The position numbers and the translations under genes were made by a program. DNA of 64,000 bases, taken from NCBI RefSeq assembly GCF_000002865.3, contig NW_001865051.1, forward strand, positions 522,269-586,268, given 5' to 3'. This document shows positions 34,717 to 50,364 of this stretch, piece after piece (the first letter of the stretch is position 1; the number at the start of each line of letters is the position of its first letter). Below the pieces are notes generated by a model. That model saw only the letters and a program-made list of their open reading frames with translations, searched no databases and was not told where the DNA came from. This DNA is from Monosiga brevicollis MX1. Its lineage: Eukaryota > Opisthokonta > Choanoflagellata > Craspedida > Salpingoecidae.

Positions 34717-36164
34717 GGTGGCGGGTTGAGAAACAAGATGGCAAGAAAGGTGTCAAGAGATCCCTATCGATGGCACCAGAGGCGACAGGCACAAGTCAAT
34801 GGCGCCCTCGCATGACGAGGGAAGGAACAATGGTTGATTTGGTACAAACCTGTGCGGCAGGAGACTGGGAAAAGAGCCCAAATCTGTGAAGCTATCAAAG
34901 CAAGATCCCTCTTCAAGGATCGCTGAAGGCTTCAACTGGGAAAGGGCGGAGGGATGTGACGTCCGATCGACTCTCTAGTGGAGTCAGTTGGCTGGGTCAC
35001 GAGCACACAGGGATGCACCTTCTCGAGAAGATGTCTTGACTAAAATGCCACTCGAGTGACCAGCCCGGGGTGCAGTGATCGGGCTTGCCCCCCTGGCTAC
35101 CGCTGCAGAGCAACGGGAAGGCCATTGCCCTGATGCACAATACAGCTTCCAGGGGCGTGCAAGGGCGGGAGGCCATGCTGGTGCCTGTGCATATGCCTTT
35201 GTGTGTGGGCATGCGTGCGAACGCCTTGCATGTTTCCTCTCGGGCGGGGCCGGCCGCGGAGCTGATGCGAGAAAAAAATTGTCATGTTGTTGGGCGACCG
35301 TCGTGCCGGAATGGCGCTCCTCGGAAACTCCGAACCGTGTTGCCGTGGGCGTTGCATAGTGATGCGTGCGACCAACCAGCGACAATTGGACACCGGTGTC
35401 TGCAACTATGACTGGTGGATGCAGGCAGCACCGGCTTGAGGAATCCGTGCAGTCCTGCAAACGGCGTACAAAATGCCAACCACGACCCACGACCTTTTAT
35501 GCTTGCAAACTTTGTCTCGTGTGTGAGTGTGCAAGCTTGAGGGCACTGACCGCCACGAAGGCTTGCATTCACCAATGCCCATGCGGTCTGGTCGTGCCTG
35601 GTGCGCCTATCCCTCGGGGAACGTGAGCCTTAACCTGCAACCCGGCCAGCGGACACATGGGTGAGCATGCATGTATGCATAGTATGTCCTATGTTTAAAA
35701 AAGAGGACAAATGCTGAATGTGGAATGAGAGCCTGCACCTGTGGAAACGCACCCATGGCACGTCGATTTCGAGGCCATTCTTGCCAGCCATACGCCGGCC
35801 ATTGGGGGGGTGGCTGCTTCTTCAGGCTGGGGCAAGGAAGCTTGACATGCCACACGGCGTGATCCCAGGTCCATGGGCAAGAGGTGAGGACTCGAGGGCC
35901 CAGCAAGAACATTTTTTGGCAGTGGCAAGCAAAGGCATGCCAGAGCGTCGTCACTTTCCCACTCCTCCACCAGCATACCAGACCGTCGTCACCTTGATAT
36001 CCCCTAAACCACCCTTCTCAACCCATACCAAGTGTACAGTGCATGCCAAATTTGGAGGCGTTGGGAGAGGGATGGCAAGATTGAATCTACAATCAGCTCT
36101 TTGCGACCTCTGCGCCAGGCAGGTCACGTCGCTTGATTTGACGCCAACGACAAGGGTATGAAAC
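34717..36164. other. Intergenic region, about 1.4 kb
   Basis: This is the largest gene-poor stretch in the window. Short frames exist on both strands, but none has a recognisable domain or consistent splice joins. The promoter of the mucin-like gene should lie near 34717-34950, and the 3' UTR of the DUF2009 gene near 36100-36164. Confidence 0.4.
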
Positions 36165-40165
<4,001 letters not shown>

Positions 40166-40470
40166 CCAGCGCCCAAATCACCAAGACAAGACACGAAGAA
40201 ACTGGCCCTTCCCTTGCTGACGCTTGGACGTGGGCATGTGAGTGAGTGTGTCTCTTCTCTCTTCTCTCTTCTCTCTTCTCTCTTCTCTCTTCTCTCTTCT
40301 CTCTTCTCTCTTCTCTCTTCTCTCTTCTCTCTTCTCTTCTCTCTTCTCTCTTCTCTCTTCTCTCTTCTCTCTTCTCTCTTCTCTCTTCTCTCTTCTCTCT
40401 TTCGAGTTTCAACAACCGTCACTGGGTTTGTCAGCTGGAGTGTACTCACTCTTACTTAACTTCAACGGGG
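40166..40470. promoter_or_regulatory. Short divergent promoter region dominated by a heptamer CT repeat
   Basis: Only 305 bases separate the DUF2009 start (-) from the Sel1 gene start (+). About half of this is a CTTCTCT heptamer array, so both promoters must overlap or flank it. Promoter content is inferred from position. Confidence 0.5.
40257..40402. repeat. CTTCTCT heptamer tandem array
   Basis: About twenty tandem copies of the 7-base unit CTTCTCT occur, with one or two shortened units. There are no spacers, so this is not a CRISPR. Confidence 0.95.
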
Positions 40471-42306
40471 ATGATGGCGTTGCCGTTGGGATCGCGGCCA
40501 ACAGCGCGGCGAACGCTTCGGCAGCGGTTTTCGCTACGAGTGCGACAGACGGAAAGCGATCCCCTCTTGACGTTGATAAAGGAAGCACCGCATCTTGCGG
40601 TGACGGATGTTGCCCTTCGATTGGTAGAGCTGACGGCTGAGCGACCCGATGCTTTGGCCGCCAAGCTTTGGTTGCGTGAGCTGGTTCTAGAGCAACCCCA
40701 ACTGGCACCCGACAGTGATGCTTATCTGCCTGCCCGCCTGATTCGGGAGCTCCGCGATGCCCCCGAGCAACTCGTCCTTAATGCGATGCGGCAAATGAGC
40801 GAGGGATCTGCCAAGATCCCGCAGCTGCAGGCCGCCCGTCTCGTGACACAGCATCACCGCCGCCTAGCTGCTCCTGCCGCCATCCTCAGTGTGCTTCGGG
40901 AACATGCCGCCCTCAGTGAGGCGTGGGCCTTGCGCATGTTGGGATTGCAGTTGCTAGACCATGAGCACGGTGCCGAGGCAGCCCGTGTCCTTGATCTCAA
41001 GGCCGATGAGCCTCTCACGGCGGGCTTTGACATGCTTCAGCAGGCTGCGCACCTCCAACATGCCACAGCCATGACGGCGCTAGCGCGCTGCCATGAACTC
41101 GGCATTGGCACGCGCTCCAACCTCGATGAGGCTTTGGCTTGGCTCGAGTCGGCAGCCGATCTTGCTGAGCCCATAGCTGCACACCGCCTGGCCGTGCTTC
41201 TCGGAAAATCCTCGGAACCCCGGTCCACTCGTGAGGCGAACGAAACACAGCCGCCGCAGCGGGATCAGGCTGTACCGGATCGCATTGTGGCGTTGCTGTG
41301 CGCATCCGCCGCCAAAGGCCTTCCCGAGGCACAAGTGGAACTTGGCGTGCGCGCCTATCGGGGCCTCGAGGCCCCGACCCTTGCACTGCTGGCCTTGGAT
41401 GACATTGGGCTGGAAGACAGCTTGCCTGAGCGCATTGCTCGCGAAGCACCAGCGATACGACTCTTTCGGGCCGCGGCGCGGCAGGAGCATGCAGAGGGTC
41501 ACTTTAATCTGGGATTGTGTTACCAGCACGGTCGTGGGGTGGCGCCGAACCGAGGGCTAGCCCGCGAGCACATGTTGCTGGCGGCAGAACTGAGCCATGG
41601 CCCGGCCTGGAACCAGCTTGCGATACTAGAAGATAACACCCCGCTGCTGGCAAGGGTACGGGGCGTGTCTCTTTCGGCCAAGCAGCGCAATCACCTCAAC
41701 AAGGCCCTGGAGCAAGGCTGCACCGTGTCCGGCATCACGCTGGCCTGGCAGCACGTCATGCAGGCCATGGGAGAGACGCGGGCCGTGGTGCAGGGGCCCA
41801 TGCTGGAATTTCTGCGCAATAGTGCGCAACAACAGCACCATCCTCGGGCGCAATTTCTTTTGGGCTGCTGTCTTGAATATGGTTTGGACGGAGAGGGCAC
41901 CCGTGACATCTGGCAGGCCCTGCAGCTGTACGAATCGGCTGCTGCCGGCGGTTTTGCCGAAGCACAGCTCCGATTGGGCTATGCTTTCTTCTTGGGGGAA
42001 GGACGTCCCGAGCGAGCAGATCGCGCTGTTGCGCTGTTTCGTCAAGCAGCCAGGCAAGAGCTACCAGCCGCCATCAATAACCTGGGCGTGGCCCACTACC
42101 ACGGGGTGGGTGTCAAGCGGGATCTGGCTCAAGCCGCTCTTCTGTTTGTACAAGCTAGTCAGGACGGAAACCTGGCGGCCACTCGCAACCTTGCCGTATG
42201 CATGGCCTTGGGTCATGGCGTGGCCAAGGACGTTGAAGAAGCCGCTGAGCTGCAGCGGCTCGCGCCTCACACACAGACCCATCCCCACCATGGCCTCTTC
42301 ATCTAG
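40471..42306 (+). CDS. Intronless Sel1/TPR-like repeat protein, possible mitochondrial presequence
   Basis: A single uninterrupted frame from ATG ATG at 40471 to TAG 42304-42306 gives 611 residues, in a region where nearly every other gene has many introns. The first 26 residues are rich in Arg, Leu, Thr and Ser with no acidic residue, as in mitochondrial targeting peptides (inference). The body holds Sel1-like repeats, clearest at GHFNLGLCYQHGRGVAPN, AQFLLGCCLEYGLDGEG, AQLRLGYAFFLGEG, AINNLGVAHYHGVGVKRD and ATRNLAVCMALGHGVAKDVE, with earlier divergent helical pairs. Sel1 repeats are short helix pairs used for protein-protein contact, known in ER degradation and bacterial virulence or signalling proteins. 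No catalytic domain was seen. An upstream in-frame extension through the CT repeat is not credible as protein. Confidence 0.85.
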   Translation: MMALPLGSRPTARRTLRQRFSLRVRQTESDPLLTLIKEAPHLAVTDVALRLVELTAERPDALAAKLWLRELVLEQPQLAPDSDAYLPARLIRELRDAPEQLVLNAMRQMSEGSAKIPQLQAARLVTQHHRRLAAPAAILSVLREHAALSEAWALRMLGLQLLDHEHGAEAARVLDLKADEPLTAGFDMLQQAAHLQHATAMTALARCHELGIGTRSNLDEALAWLESAADLAEPIAAHRLAVLLGKSSEPRSTREANETQPPQRDQAVPDRIVALLCASAAKGLPEAQVELGVRAYRGLEAPTLALLALDDIGLEDSLPERIAREAPAIRLFRAAARQEHAEGHFNLGLCYQHGRGVAPNRGLAREHMLLAAELSHGPAWNQLAILEDNTPLLARVRGVSLSAKQRNHLNKALEQGCTVSGITLAWQHVMQAMGETRAVVQGPMLEFLRNSAQQQHHPRAQFLLGCCLEYGLDGEGTRDIWQALQLYESAAAGGFAEAQLRLGYAFFLGEGRPERADRAVALFRQAARQELPAAINNLGVAHYHGVGVKRDLAQAALLFVQASQDGNLAATRNLAVCMALGHGVAKDVEEAAELQRLAPHTQTHPHHGLFI

Positions 42307-42894
42307 GTCCCTTTCACCCCAGCATCTTTATCAGCATGTCAGATCTTTTTTCAAACCTCGCAATTTATGAGAATAGTTTCCGTCTATGTTTTCTGCTGCC
42401 AGACATTCAAAATTTCGCATAAGCAACTTTGGTAGAAATGGGATGGAACTCAAATGGCCCTTTTTTCTTTTTCTTTTCTTTCCATTGGTTATTATTTCCA
42501 ATATTTTTCACCCCGCGGCCGACCCCCGGCTGCCCTTTGCTCTTGTCCCTCTCTTTCTGTCGACATAACCGTCAGCGAACCGTTACCGTAACATACACGC
42601 ACACAAAACTAGAATTCCTGCGGTGGGTTTTGGCGGGAAAATTTGCCTTTCGTCGACAAACCAGGATCGGATCGGTTTTGCAAGAGGTGAGTGACAGGAT
42701 TACTCTGTGCCCGGGACTGCCCGCTTGCGCTGCCCTCCGTGGATGACGGAGGGAGGATGCCGCTGCCAGATGGTGCACGTCTCAACTTGTTCTCGCCGAC
42801 GGCTTGCACCCACTGCCAAACACAGCTGGCCTCTTCTGCGAACCCCAAGGGCCCCAGAGTGGCCGTTGAATTTTAGGTTGAATGACCATCAGTC
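42307..42894. other. Intergenic region
   Basis: No gene was recognised. A T-rich stretch (about 42460-42515) probably belongs to the 3' end of the Sel1 gene, and the promoter of the next gene should follow. Confidence 0.45.
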
Positions 42895-44931
42895 ATGGCC
42901 GACGCCGCTGTGCCGTCGCAGCAACCGACCGAAACGCACACCCCCAGCGATGCGGTACGCACGCGCTCGTGGCAATATGGCAGCTTCGGCTTGGCTTCTT
43001 TTGCTGTATTGTGCTCTCTGTTTTTGTTTTTTTGTTTTTCCTATCGAGTCTGCTTGGGCCTCACCTCTACCTCTTTATCTTCCTCTCCTTTCATCTCTCG
43101 TGTTTCTTGCGGTGACCTGCCGCTCTGGCCGCCTCATTCGCATGTGTGATCATCTTGATCCGCACCACCCACACCGCCCCTGGATGACTCAATGTTCAAA
43201 CACAGCCCGACGGTGGCTACGGTAATTACATGTCAGACATGACCATGGCGCAGCAACCAAGCATAGAGCCACAGCCCACCATGCCACCTGGTGCCGCTTC
43301 GGAGAGCGAGGAGCGTGCAGACGAGACAGAACCTAATCATGATGAGGCAGACCTCCCCGACCATCAATATCAGCACGAGCATCAGCACCAGCACCAGCAC
43401 CAGGGCTACCATAGCCTAGCACAGCAGGTTCGCACTCGAGCAAGCCTATGCCCCTGGCTCCTTTTATCAGTATTGTTGTTAAAATCTTTGTTAGGAGTGA
43501 TTTGACTGACTGTCTGCCGCTCTTGCTCTTGCGCAGGCGGATCCTTCAACGCCCGGTGTCGCCACTCCTGCCGGCAATGGCGCTGCCATGCAGGGTCTGA
43601 CCTCCTTAGGGGGTCCCGTTCTCCTGCCGGGCCACGCTCAAGGCCTGCCACCCAACTCATATCATCTGGCTCAAAATATGACCCCCATGATCAATTACCA
43701 GGGCGAAGGTGGCTACCTGCCTTCCCCAAGCCATGCCATGGATGCCCCGGCCGGCGAGGAAATGATGCAAAACGCCGTGACGCTGTTTGAAAATGTCCGT
43801 TGTCTCGACCTCGCAATCAGTTGTTGCGTGCATTGGCTCACGTCTTGTCCTGTATCCTATGTACAGCTCTTCCCAGCCTGTGTACCTGCAGTCATGGAGA
43901 ATAGCATTCCTGAAGAGATGGTATGTTTTCCATCTGGCTTTTTCGCCTATTGGCCGTGGCTTTCCGCCTGTTCGCCGTGGCTTTCCCGCTTATCGGCCGT
44001 GGCTTTCAACTTTTATCATGCTGTGGGATATCTGATGGTGCACGTTGGATTCATTCATGGCCTGGCCGCACCTTGCTGATAGATAAGCAAAGCACGCGGC
44101 TGGAACAAGGCGGACCTGAGGACCGTGCTTAGTAGCATTCCACTCCGTGAGCGACTTGACCTCATGCTTATTCCGCGCTCTTTGTTCGAACTGGCCGTCA
44201 AAATGCGCCGTGATCACAGCAATGGGGCTCCGCGCACGCGGTTCAGCGTGGAAATCAGCTCTGAAGATAGTGATGCCAGCGGACGCAAACGCACCCGATT
44301 TCGTTGCCTTGCCTGTCACCGCCACCATGGCTTCCACTCGGGCCTGCAGCATGTGGGCTCATCGCTCCGCTGTCCACGTCGCAATGGGCAATTGGATTGG
44401 ACACAATGGAATCCTTGCCCATGGGCCGTCTTTGGCTTATCCTTCATCTGCACTTGCCTCCGCCCGATGCCGCAAAGCCAGAAACGCAAGAATGACGAAG
44501 ACTACGAGGACGAGGGCGAATTTCAGGCCAAGACCCCGCGCCCGAGCACAGACTACACCCGCCTGAGCGGGCCGTCTGGGGCTGGCACGCCAGCAGGTGC
44601 CGCACCTCCCCTGGCACTGGCTGGATCCCAGCCGGGCACCGTTATGGCCCGGGTGCCCCCGCTAGCATTTAACGCTCAATTTGGCTCGCCAGCGCCCGCC
44701 CGCTTGGGCCCAGGCATGGGTGCCATGTCGCTTGAGGGCACGAGTCTCGATGGCTGGCTCATGCAACTGGAAAAGTTCAAAGACGACCTCGAGTCCTTCT
44801 ATGCCAACGTTAGTCAGCAACACTCGGTGTTTATCGCCTCCATCAACAACATGCAAAGTCAGCTCATGCAAGTGAAAGCCGCCGAGGAGCACGCCCCGTC
44901 GGCTGCCGTGGCCAGCAGCCAGCAGTCTTAG
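42895..44931 (+). CDS. Unrecognised Gln/His-rich, partly disordered protein, possibly nuclear
   Basis: I do not recognise this gene. Exons at 42895-42954, 43206-43427, 43537-43794, about 43867-43920 and from 44083 join in frame, starting MADAAVPSQQ and ending SSQQS with TAG at 44929-44931. The first part is low complexity with a His/Gln run (HEHQHQHQHQ). One short segment looks ordered: ISKARGWNKADLRTVLSSI followed by PLRERLDLMLIPRSLFELAVK. An acidic stretch follows, then a basic KRKNDEDYEDEGE segment. The C-terminal 60 residues form an amphipathic helix pair (LMQLEKFKDDLESFYANVS, FIASINNMQSQLMQ) suited to coiled-coil contact. An intron may exist around 44300-44475. A transcription or chromatin role is possible but unsupported. 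Confidence 0.55.
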
Positions 44932-45885
44932 GATATGTGGCCACTTTACTCATGCTGAGGTGGTGGGCATCCGTGTGGCATCCGTTTGACCTTTTTTTTC
45001 TTGTGTGTGTGTGCGTGCGTCTGTTGCGCGCCTATTGCTGGTTTTCTTTCCCTCGCCTCCCCCCTTGCCCCGTAGTTGGGTGGTCAAAAAACGGGTGAGC
45101 GTGCTTCGGGTACAAAGGCATGACGCCTGCTGTGCAGGGTCATGCATCAAGTTGCTTACCGACGCCGAACCCGACTCTCTAATTGGACTTTGCCTTCCCT
45201 GGTCGTTTTGCTGGTGTGATCGTTCTGTTTTCCATTTGGTGTTGTTTTGTCGCTGTTGGCGGTGTTGTTGTTGTCGTCATTGCAGACACCACTCCAGGCT
45301 GTCGTAGCCGTGTTGCCGGTCTCTGCTTATGGAACTGGCCAGTGTACAAATTTTATTGAGTTTAGAAGGATAAAAGAGGATTGTCTCTCGCACATGCCCC
45401 TGTCTGACCCATCGCCACTCTACCTTCACGACCCATCAAATCGACTCCCTCAAGCTGCAGACCACACCTCTTTCTCCCATCACTGCGTCTCTCTTGACCT
45501 CTCTCTTGAACTCTCTCTTGAACTCTCTCTTGAACTCTCTCTTGAACTCTCTCTTGATTGAACTCTCTCTTGAACTCTCTCTCTTGAACTCTCTCACCCT
45601 CCCACCTCTCTCTCAAACTCTCTGTCTCTGTCTTTCAAAAATCTTCTCTCTCTCTCGCTTTTTTGATGACTCACACACTTGCGCTCCAGAAATTGGTTCG
45701 CGTTGAAGTTGTGGTGGATCAACGATGCTCAAGGAGTGTCAGTGAGGTTGGATCTCGGCCCTGGTGGTGTGTTGCCGCTCCCAGGTGCACCTTTTTCATC
45801 AACAGCGCAAACAAGCAAACGCATTCTCGAGCGGGCGGACGACGCCAGTCTTGCTGGCCGAGGGTGCAGTTGGGATTCGTGCACC
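44932..45885. other. Intergenic region with 12-base repeat upstream of FAM91A
   Basis: No gene was recognised. It contains T-rich and GT-rich patches and a 12-base CT-rich tandem repeat (45488-45600), followed by further CT runs to about 45660. The FAM91A promoter should lie here. Confidence 0.45.
45488..45600. repeat. 12-base tandem repeat, TCTCTTGAACTC type
   Basis: About eight copies of a 12-base CT-rich unit occur, with one insertion of four bases and one of two, so the register shifts. Confidence 0.92.
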
Positions 45886-48800
45886 ATGGCCACGGGCGCG
45901 CTCACTCCCGAGCTGGAGAAGTACATTGAACAAAACTATGTCTTTGCCAAGCTCCCTGCTCCTGTGCAACAGGTACGACCGCCGCGAAAGCTGCAGGCGA
46001 TGCCAAATGGCGAGCCGTCACTGCCTCACACGCTCCGCAGACTGCCAGCTGTGTGCAATCTGCTAATGCTGCTCGCTGCTGACTCTGGCCCACGACGTGC
46101 TGGCTAGGGTCTTGGAGGGTCGAAGCGCGAATACGATAAGCTTGTCGTGCAGTATTCCCTGTCGCATCAGCTGCGCTACAAAAAAGCGCTGGGTACGCTG
46201 CAGATGCCATGGCGCTTCAGTTAGGATCTTGATTTGTGTCGTGTCGAAGTATGTGACAGCTCAAGGCGCACACTGTGGCTCGCCCGATACCTGACATCCT
46301 ATTGCAGTGCGCAAGCTCGTCCCCGATGAGCTCCAGTATTATCAACAGCTCTTGCACCACAGCCGAGAACACATGATGGTGGGATCTTGTCGCACCCCAC
46401 TGCGCCTTTGTTATCCGCAAAAGGCCTCATGATCGTCTTGGGCCCAAACGTCATAGCTGTACCCCTATCACCTGGCAGATGTGCTCATCTATCGCCTCAA
46501 CGAGACACCGTTCTCCTACTACCATGCCATTCTGTCCCATATGCTGTCATCGGACCGCAGCTATGATGCCCTTCCCAACTTTTCGGCAACTGACTGTGCG
46601 TCACGAGTGAGCAGCTCCATCCGTGACAATGCCCGGCAAAACCCGGCAGTCCACTTGAATAAAAGCGCCGAAACTCTTTCATTGAGAGCTGACCACATGC
46701 CTTGCATACTGCTCGACAGGTTTGGCCTTGGTAGGCATTGGCCGCAACGAGTATATTGATCTCCTCAATGACAGCAAGTCGGGACGGGTTGGTCAAGCCA
46801 TGTCCGCCGCCGCTCACTGCGCTGCGCTGTGCTGCTGGCGCAGCTTTTGTCATGAGGATGCTTATGCACTTGACATGCTTGACTGACACTTTCAAACGAT
46901 GGCTAGGGCATGTTTCGCAAGCGCATCAACCCCAAAAACCTCCTGCCCAAACAACCGGTAGCTCGTTGCACCCCGGTCGTGCCACCCCCATCATGCAAGT
47001 TAGGACCCTCGCCTGGGTCTCATCTCACTGGTCTGATGATGTATGACGCAGCTTCCACCGCGCAACCTGCGTCATTGGTGGCTGATCCGAGTGGGGCGAA
47101 TCACCGAGAATGACATCAAGGTCTGCTGTTTCGCGCCTCGCGTGTGACTTTTCGTGCCAACTTGCTTCAGACCCTCCTCAAGTTGTTTTGGTTCACCCGA
47201 GCTCCACGCCGGCTCCGTGCCCCCTCATCGTTTGATGTACTGCCACTTAACTCAATTAGCTTGCGACTGTCGAGGAAAAGGCTCTCATTGATCGCCTCAT
47301 TGATAGTGGACCCCAGCCCGCCGGCAAATTCAATCTGCAGTTGCTCAACAGTGCGTCCACCACCATACCGGGTGGCCTGGGCAGACCTTTCCTGCTGTGT
47401 CGACTGCAAGGCATTTTATTCATGGTCAAATGTTCTAGGCATGTTTGTGAAGCAATTCATTCATCTGGATGTCCCTGTCCAAGATGACGACCTGATCAAG
47501 GTACGCGTCGCGCACACGAGCGCGACCTGTGTTGATGGCCCCCAGGGAATCGCCCTTGCACGTGAAGGCCCTTTGCCTCCTGTCGGTCCTCCAAACCTAT
47601 AGTCCTCGCCCCCCTCTGTGCCGGTGTTCTCATGTGCTTCATGACGTAGATACCCCCCTTGGAAGGATTCGTGATGAACCGTGTGCTAGGCGACTATCTC
47701 GAGCAACTGCTGTACAAGATCTTTGTGTCCGTTGATGAACACACCACCTTGGGCGATTTGGCCACGATCCTTCGCGTCAGCCCCCACCGCGTACGGGATG
47801 CCGTATCAATGTACTGCCGCCTAGGATTTGCTGTGAAGAAAAATGTCGATACGGCCGATGCGCTGGACCAATGCCACCCCTCTTGGATGGCCAAGGCCGA
47901 GGCACTGCGTGCCTCGACGCGGACAAGTGTCGCAACATTCGACATCCGGCCCTCCGATGGCCGGCGAAGAATCGGTGTGGTGTTTGATGCCAACCTGGCT
48001 GCCATTCTCATGATGGGTAACCTCAGCCCCGGGCTCAAGAAACATGCCGTGACCATGTTTGAGGCAAGTGGCAAGCGTTGTCGTTGGTCGCCCGCTGACG
48101 ATGCCCATAAGTGTGTACCCGGCTGCCTCTGACCATCGTATTTTGGCAGGCCGGTAAAATTACGGAAGAGACCATGGACGAATTCTTGAGCGAGTTGGAC
48201 CAGACGGTTGTGTCTGGGGAAGGGCAGACCCAGGAGTACACGCGTCAGGCATTGATCTTGCGCGACGCTCTCCGGTTCCTACGTCATAATCAAGCCGTTG
48301 ATATTCCAGGCCTCACCGACAATGAGCAGGATGCCAAGGCCGAATCCATGGTTAGACGCACGGCAACAGGCGCTTACGCAACGATCAGCAGCTTTGCTCT
48401 TTGTGTGGGAGATATCGAGTGCTCACCCAAGCGGCCTTTCAACATCGTCTGGGGGGGGGATGGGATAGGATGGAGCTGGAGTGGACCTGCTCAAGTGCGA
48501 GAGCGTGCTTAGCTTGGACCGCGCAACACAGCAGCGCGTGTTGGAACGCGCGTATAGCCTGCTCATCACGCTGGCTCCGCTTGGGCAAGAGACGGCCTCC
48601 ATCTCGAGCGTCAAGCCCTTTCACCACGGGCCCGCCATCCCCGAATGCGGCACCATATGGTTTCGCTTGTGGCTAGCCAGTCTGGTGCGTGGGCTGTTCC
48701 TGGTGTGCAAAAGCCCGCTTCACACCAGCCGACTGACTGATGTCTTTGCCACCTTGGTTCTCACGACCCTCACGCTTATCTCAAACGTGCTCACGTGTGT

Positions 48801-50256
48801 GTGTCACAACGTATAGGTATCACGGGCACCTCCTGCATACTTGCTAGCTTGTGGGACTGTACTCTGGGGTCTGCCTGGTAAATTGCTTGAATACGACGAA
48901 TGTTTGGTAGTCACGTGCGGTCATGAGCCCACGGTGCAGCCCACCGCCGATCTCTTGATGACCCTGAACGGTAAGTACCTTGTCCAGACACGGGTGACAC
49001 TGGCCACTCAACAGACCAGTGGATCGCCGCGTATGTCGACTCATGATGTGACGGTGTACCACTTTCCTAGACGCTTTGGCCCACTCGCCCGTCTTTGTAC
49101 AGGGCTATCGTCGCCATGCCGATGCTGATTTAAGCATTGAACATGTGCCTTTGACCGTGCCTCCAGCAGATGCCATGGATCGAGTGGCAACGTTGGTGGC
49201 AAACTCGCGCCCAGCTCAACCCTCATTCCCAGCGCTGTCCGCGACCGATGAGAATGCATCCCTAATTGATCTGGACGACGCCTTGCCAGCCTTGGGCTCA
49301 GCACCGGCGCCAGCCCCAACCGACTCTGACTCACCTCTTATTGACTTGGGAGCTGCGCCCGGAGAAAGCTCGACTGACGCAGCCCCCTCGGCTACCGCTG
49401 CTTTGGCAACCACTGATTCGACGCCCAGCGCTCCCTCGCTGACGGCTACTCATGCGGAAGCCGTTACTCGCTGGACAGCACTGCATGCTCAACTGGGACT
49501 GGGTGATCTCTGTGCCCAGCTTCAGGTCGGCCCTCGCACTGCAGGTTACATCTCTGTAGTTCGTGAGCGCTCCCCGGCGCCGGCAGAGCCGAGTGGAAAG
49601 CCAGCCACAGCGACAGACCCTAGTGCAGATGCTAGCCTGGCCTCGATCGAGCCTCCTAGTCCGGCCGAGCCCGATGCACCCCAAACCAGCTCGCAGCCTG
49701 TTTTAGGGACTAAACCTGAAGATGATGATGATGATGCTGTGCGCAAGGAAAGCATCGCGTCTTCTGAAGCCCCGTGGCGCGTACATGAAGTGCAGTTTGG
49801 AATGCCCATTTTTGATGCGACCTTGAGCCGGGCTGTCCAGTGCTCGTTTCTGCGCACCACTGACTCGGCGGGAGAGAGCACCGAGCTGTATCATCAACGT
49901 GCCCTGAGTGTGCGCTTGCTGCAATTCATTGCGACACATGGAGTAAGTGCTTGACAATCATCGGCAAGGCAGAGAAGTCACTACACCTTGGCGACCGTTG
50001 ATTCCCTTCGTTGAAATATCAATCTCATTTCTTGGCCGTGTTCATAGGCTAGCATGGATGATTTGGCGCACAACCTCAATGCGCGCTCATCAGGGTACCG
50101 CGTACCCTATCCTCTGGTGTCATTGCAGTGCGTTGACAACAAAGTGATGCCTTTCGAGAGCCATTGAATTGCCTAATACTGATCTACGATGGCAGACTCT
50201 TGACCGAGGCTAGCCCCATTTGCCGTGTCTTGTATGTTGATGAATTAATTAAGTGA
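45886..50256 (+). CDS. FAM91A: FAM91A homologue (Golgi vesicle tethering)
   Basis: About fourteen exons read from MATGALTPELEKYIEQ (exon 1 45886-45972) to VLYVDELIK with TGA at 50254-50256. Landmarks follow human FAM91A1 in order: REYDKLVVQYSLSHQLRY, PDELQYYQQLLHHSREH, LYPYHLADVLIYRL, TPFSYYHAILSHML, YDALPNFSATD, GIGRNEYIDLL, ITENDIK, FIHLDVPVQDDD, PPLEGFVMNRVLGDYLEQLL, YKIFVSVDEHT, LMMGNLSPGLKKHAVTMFE and GPAIPECGTIWFRLW. In animals FAM91A1 works with WDR11 and TBC1D23 to capture endosome-derived vesicles at the trans-Golgi golgins. The exon at about 49070-49940 adds a long Ser/Pro/Asp-rich disordered insert with SLIDLDD and PLIDLG. That insert looks specific to this lineage. Exon borders between 48800 and 49070 are uncertain. 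Confidence 0.92.
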
Positions 50257-50364
50257 TTGAGGATACTTTAAAGCGCCAAAGGCCATAATGACTGCTGGCA
50301 GAGTGTGGAAACGTGAATTTCAATTATACTTGAGCACAAAGAGCTCTGCTCTTTTAAAACCGCT

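Noticed and set aside
34984-35490. 168-residue minus-strand frame in the gene-poor stretch
   Set aside because: It has no domain, no credible splice partners and a composition like random GC-rich sequence.
40257-40402. Regular heptamer array considered as CRISPR or coding repeat
   Set aside because: There are no unique spacers and all copies are contiguous; it is a simple tandem repeat, and the genome is eukaryotic.
40246-40470. Extension of the Sel1 gene upstream through the CT array
   Set aside because: It would encode only Ser/Leu/Phe repeats; the ATG ATG at 40471 gives a sensible N-terminus.
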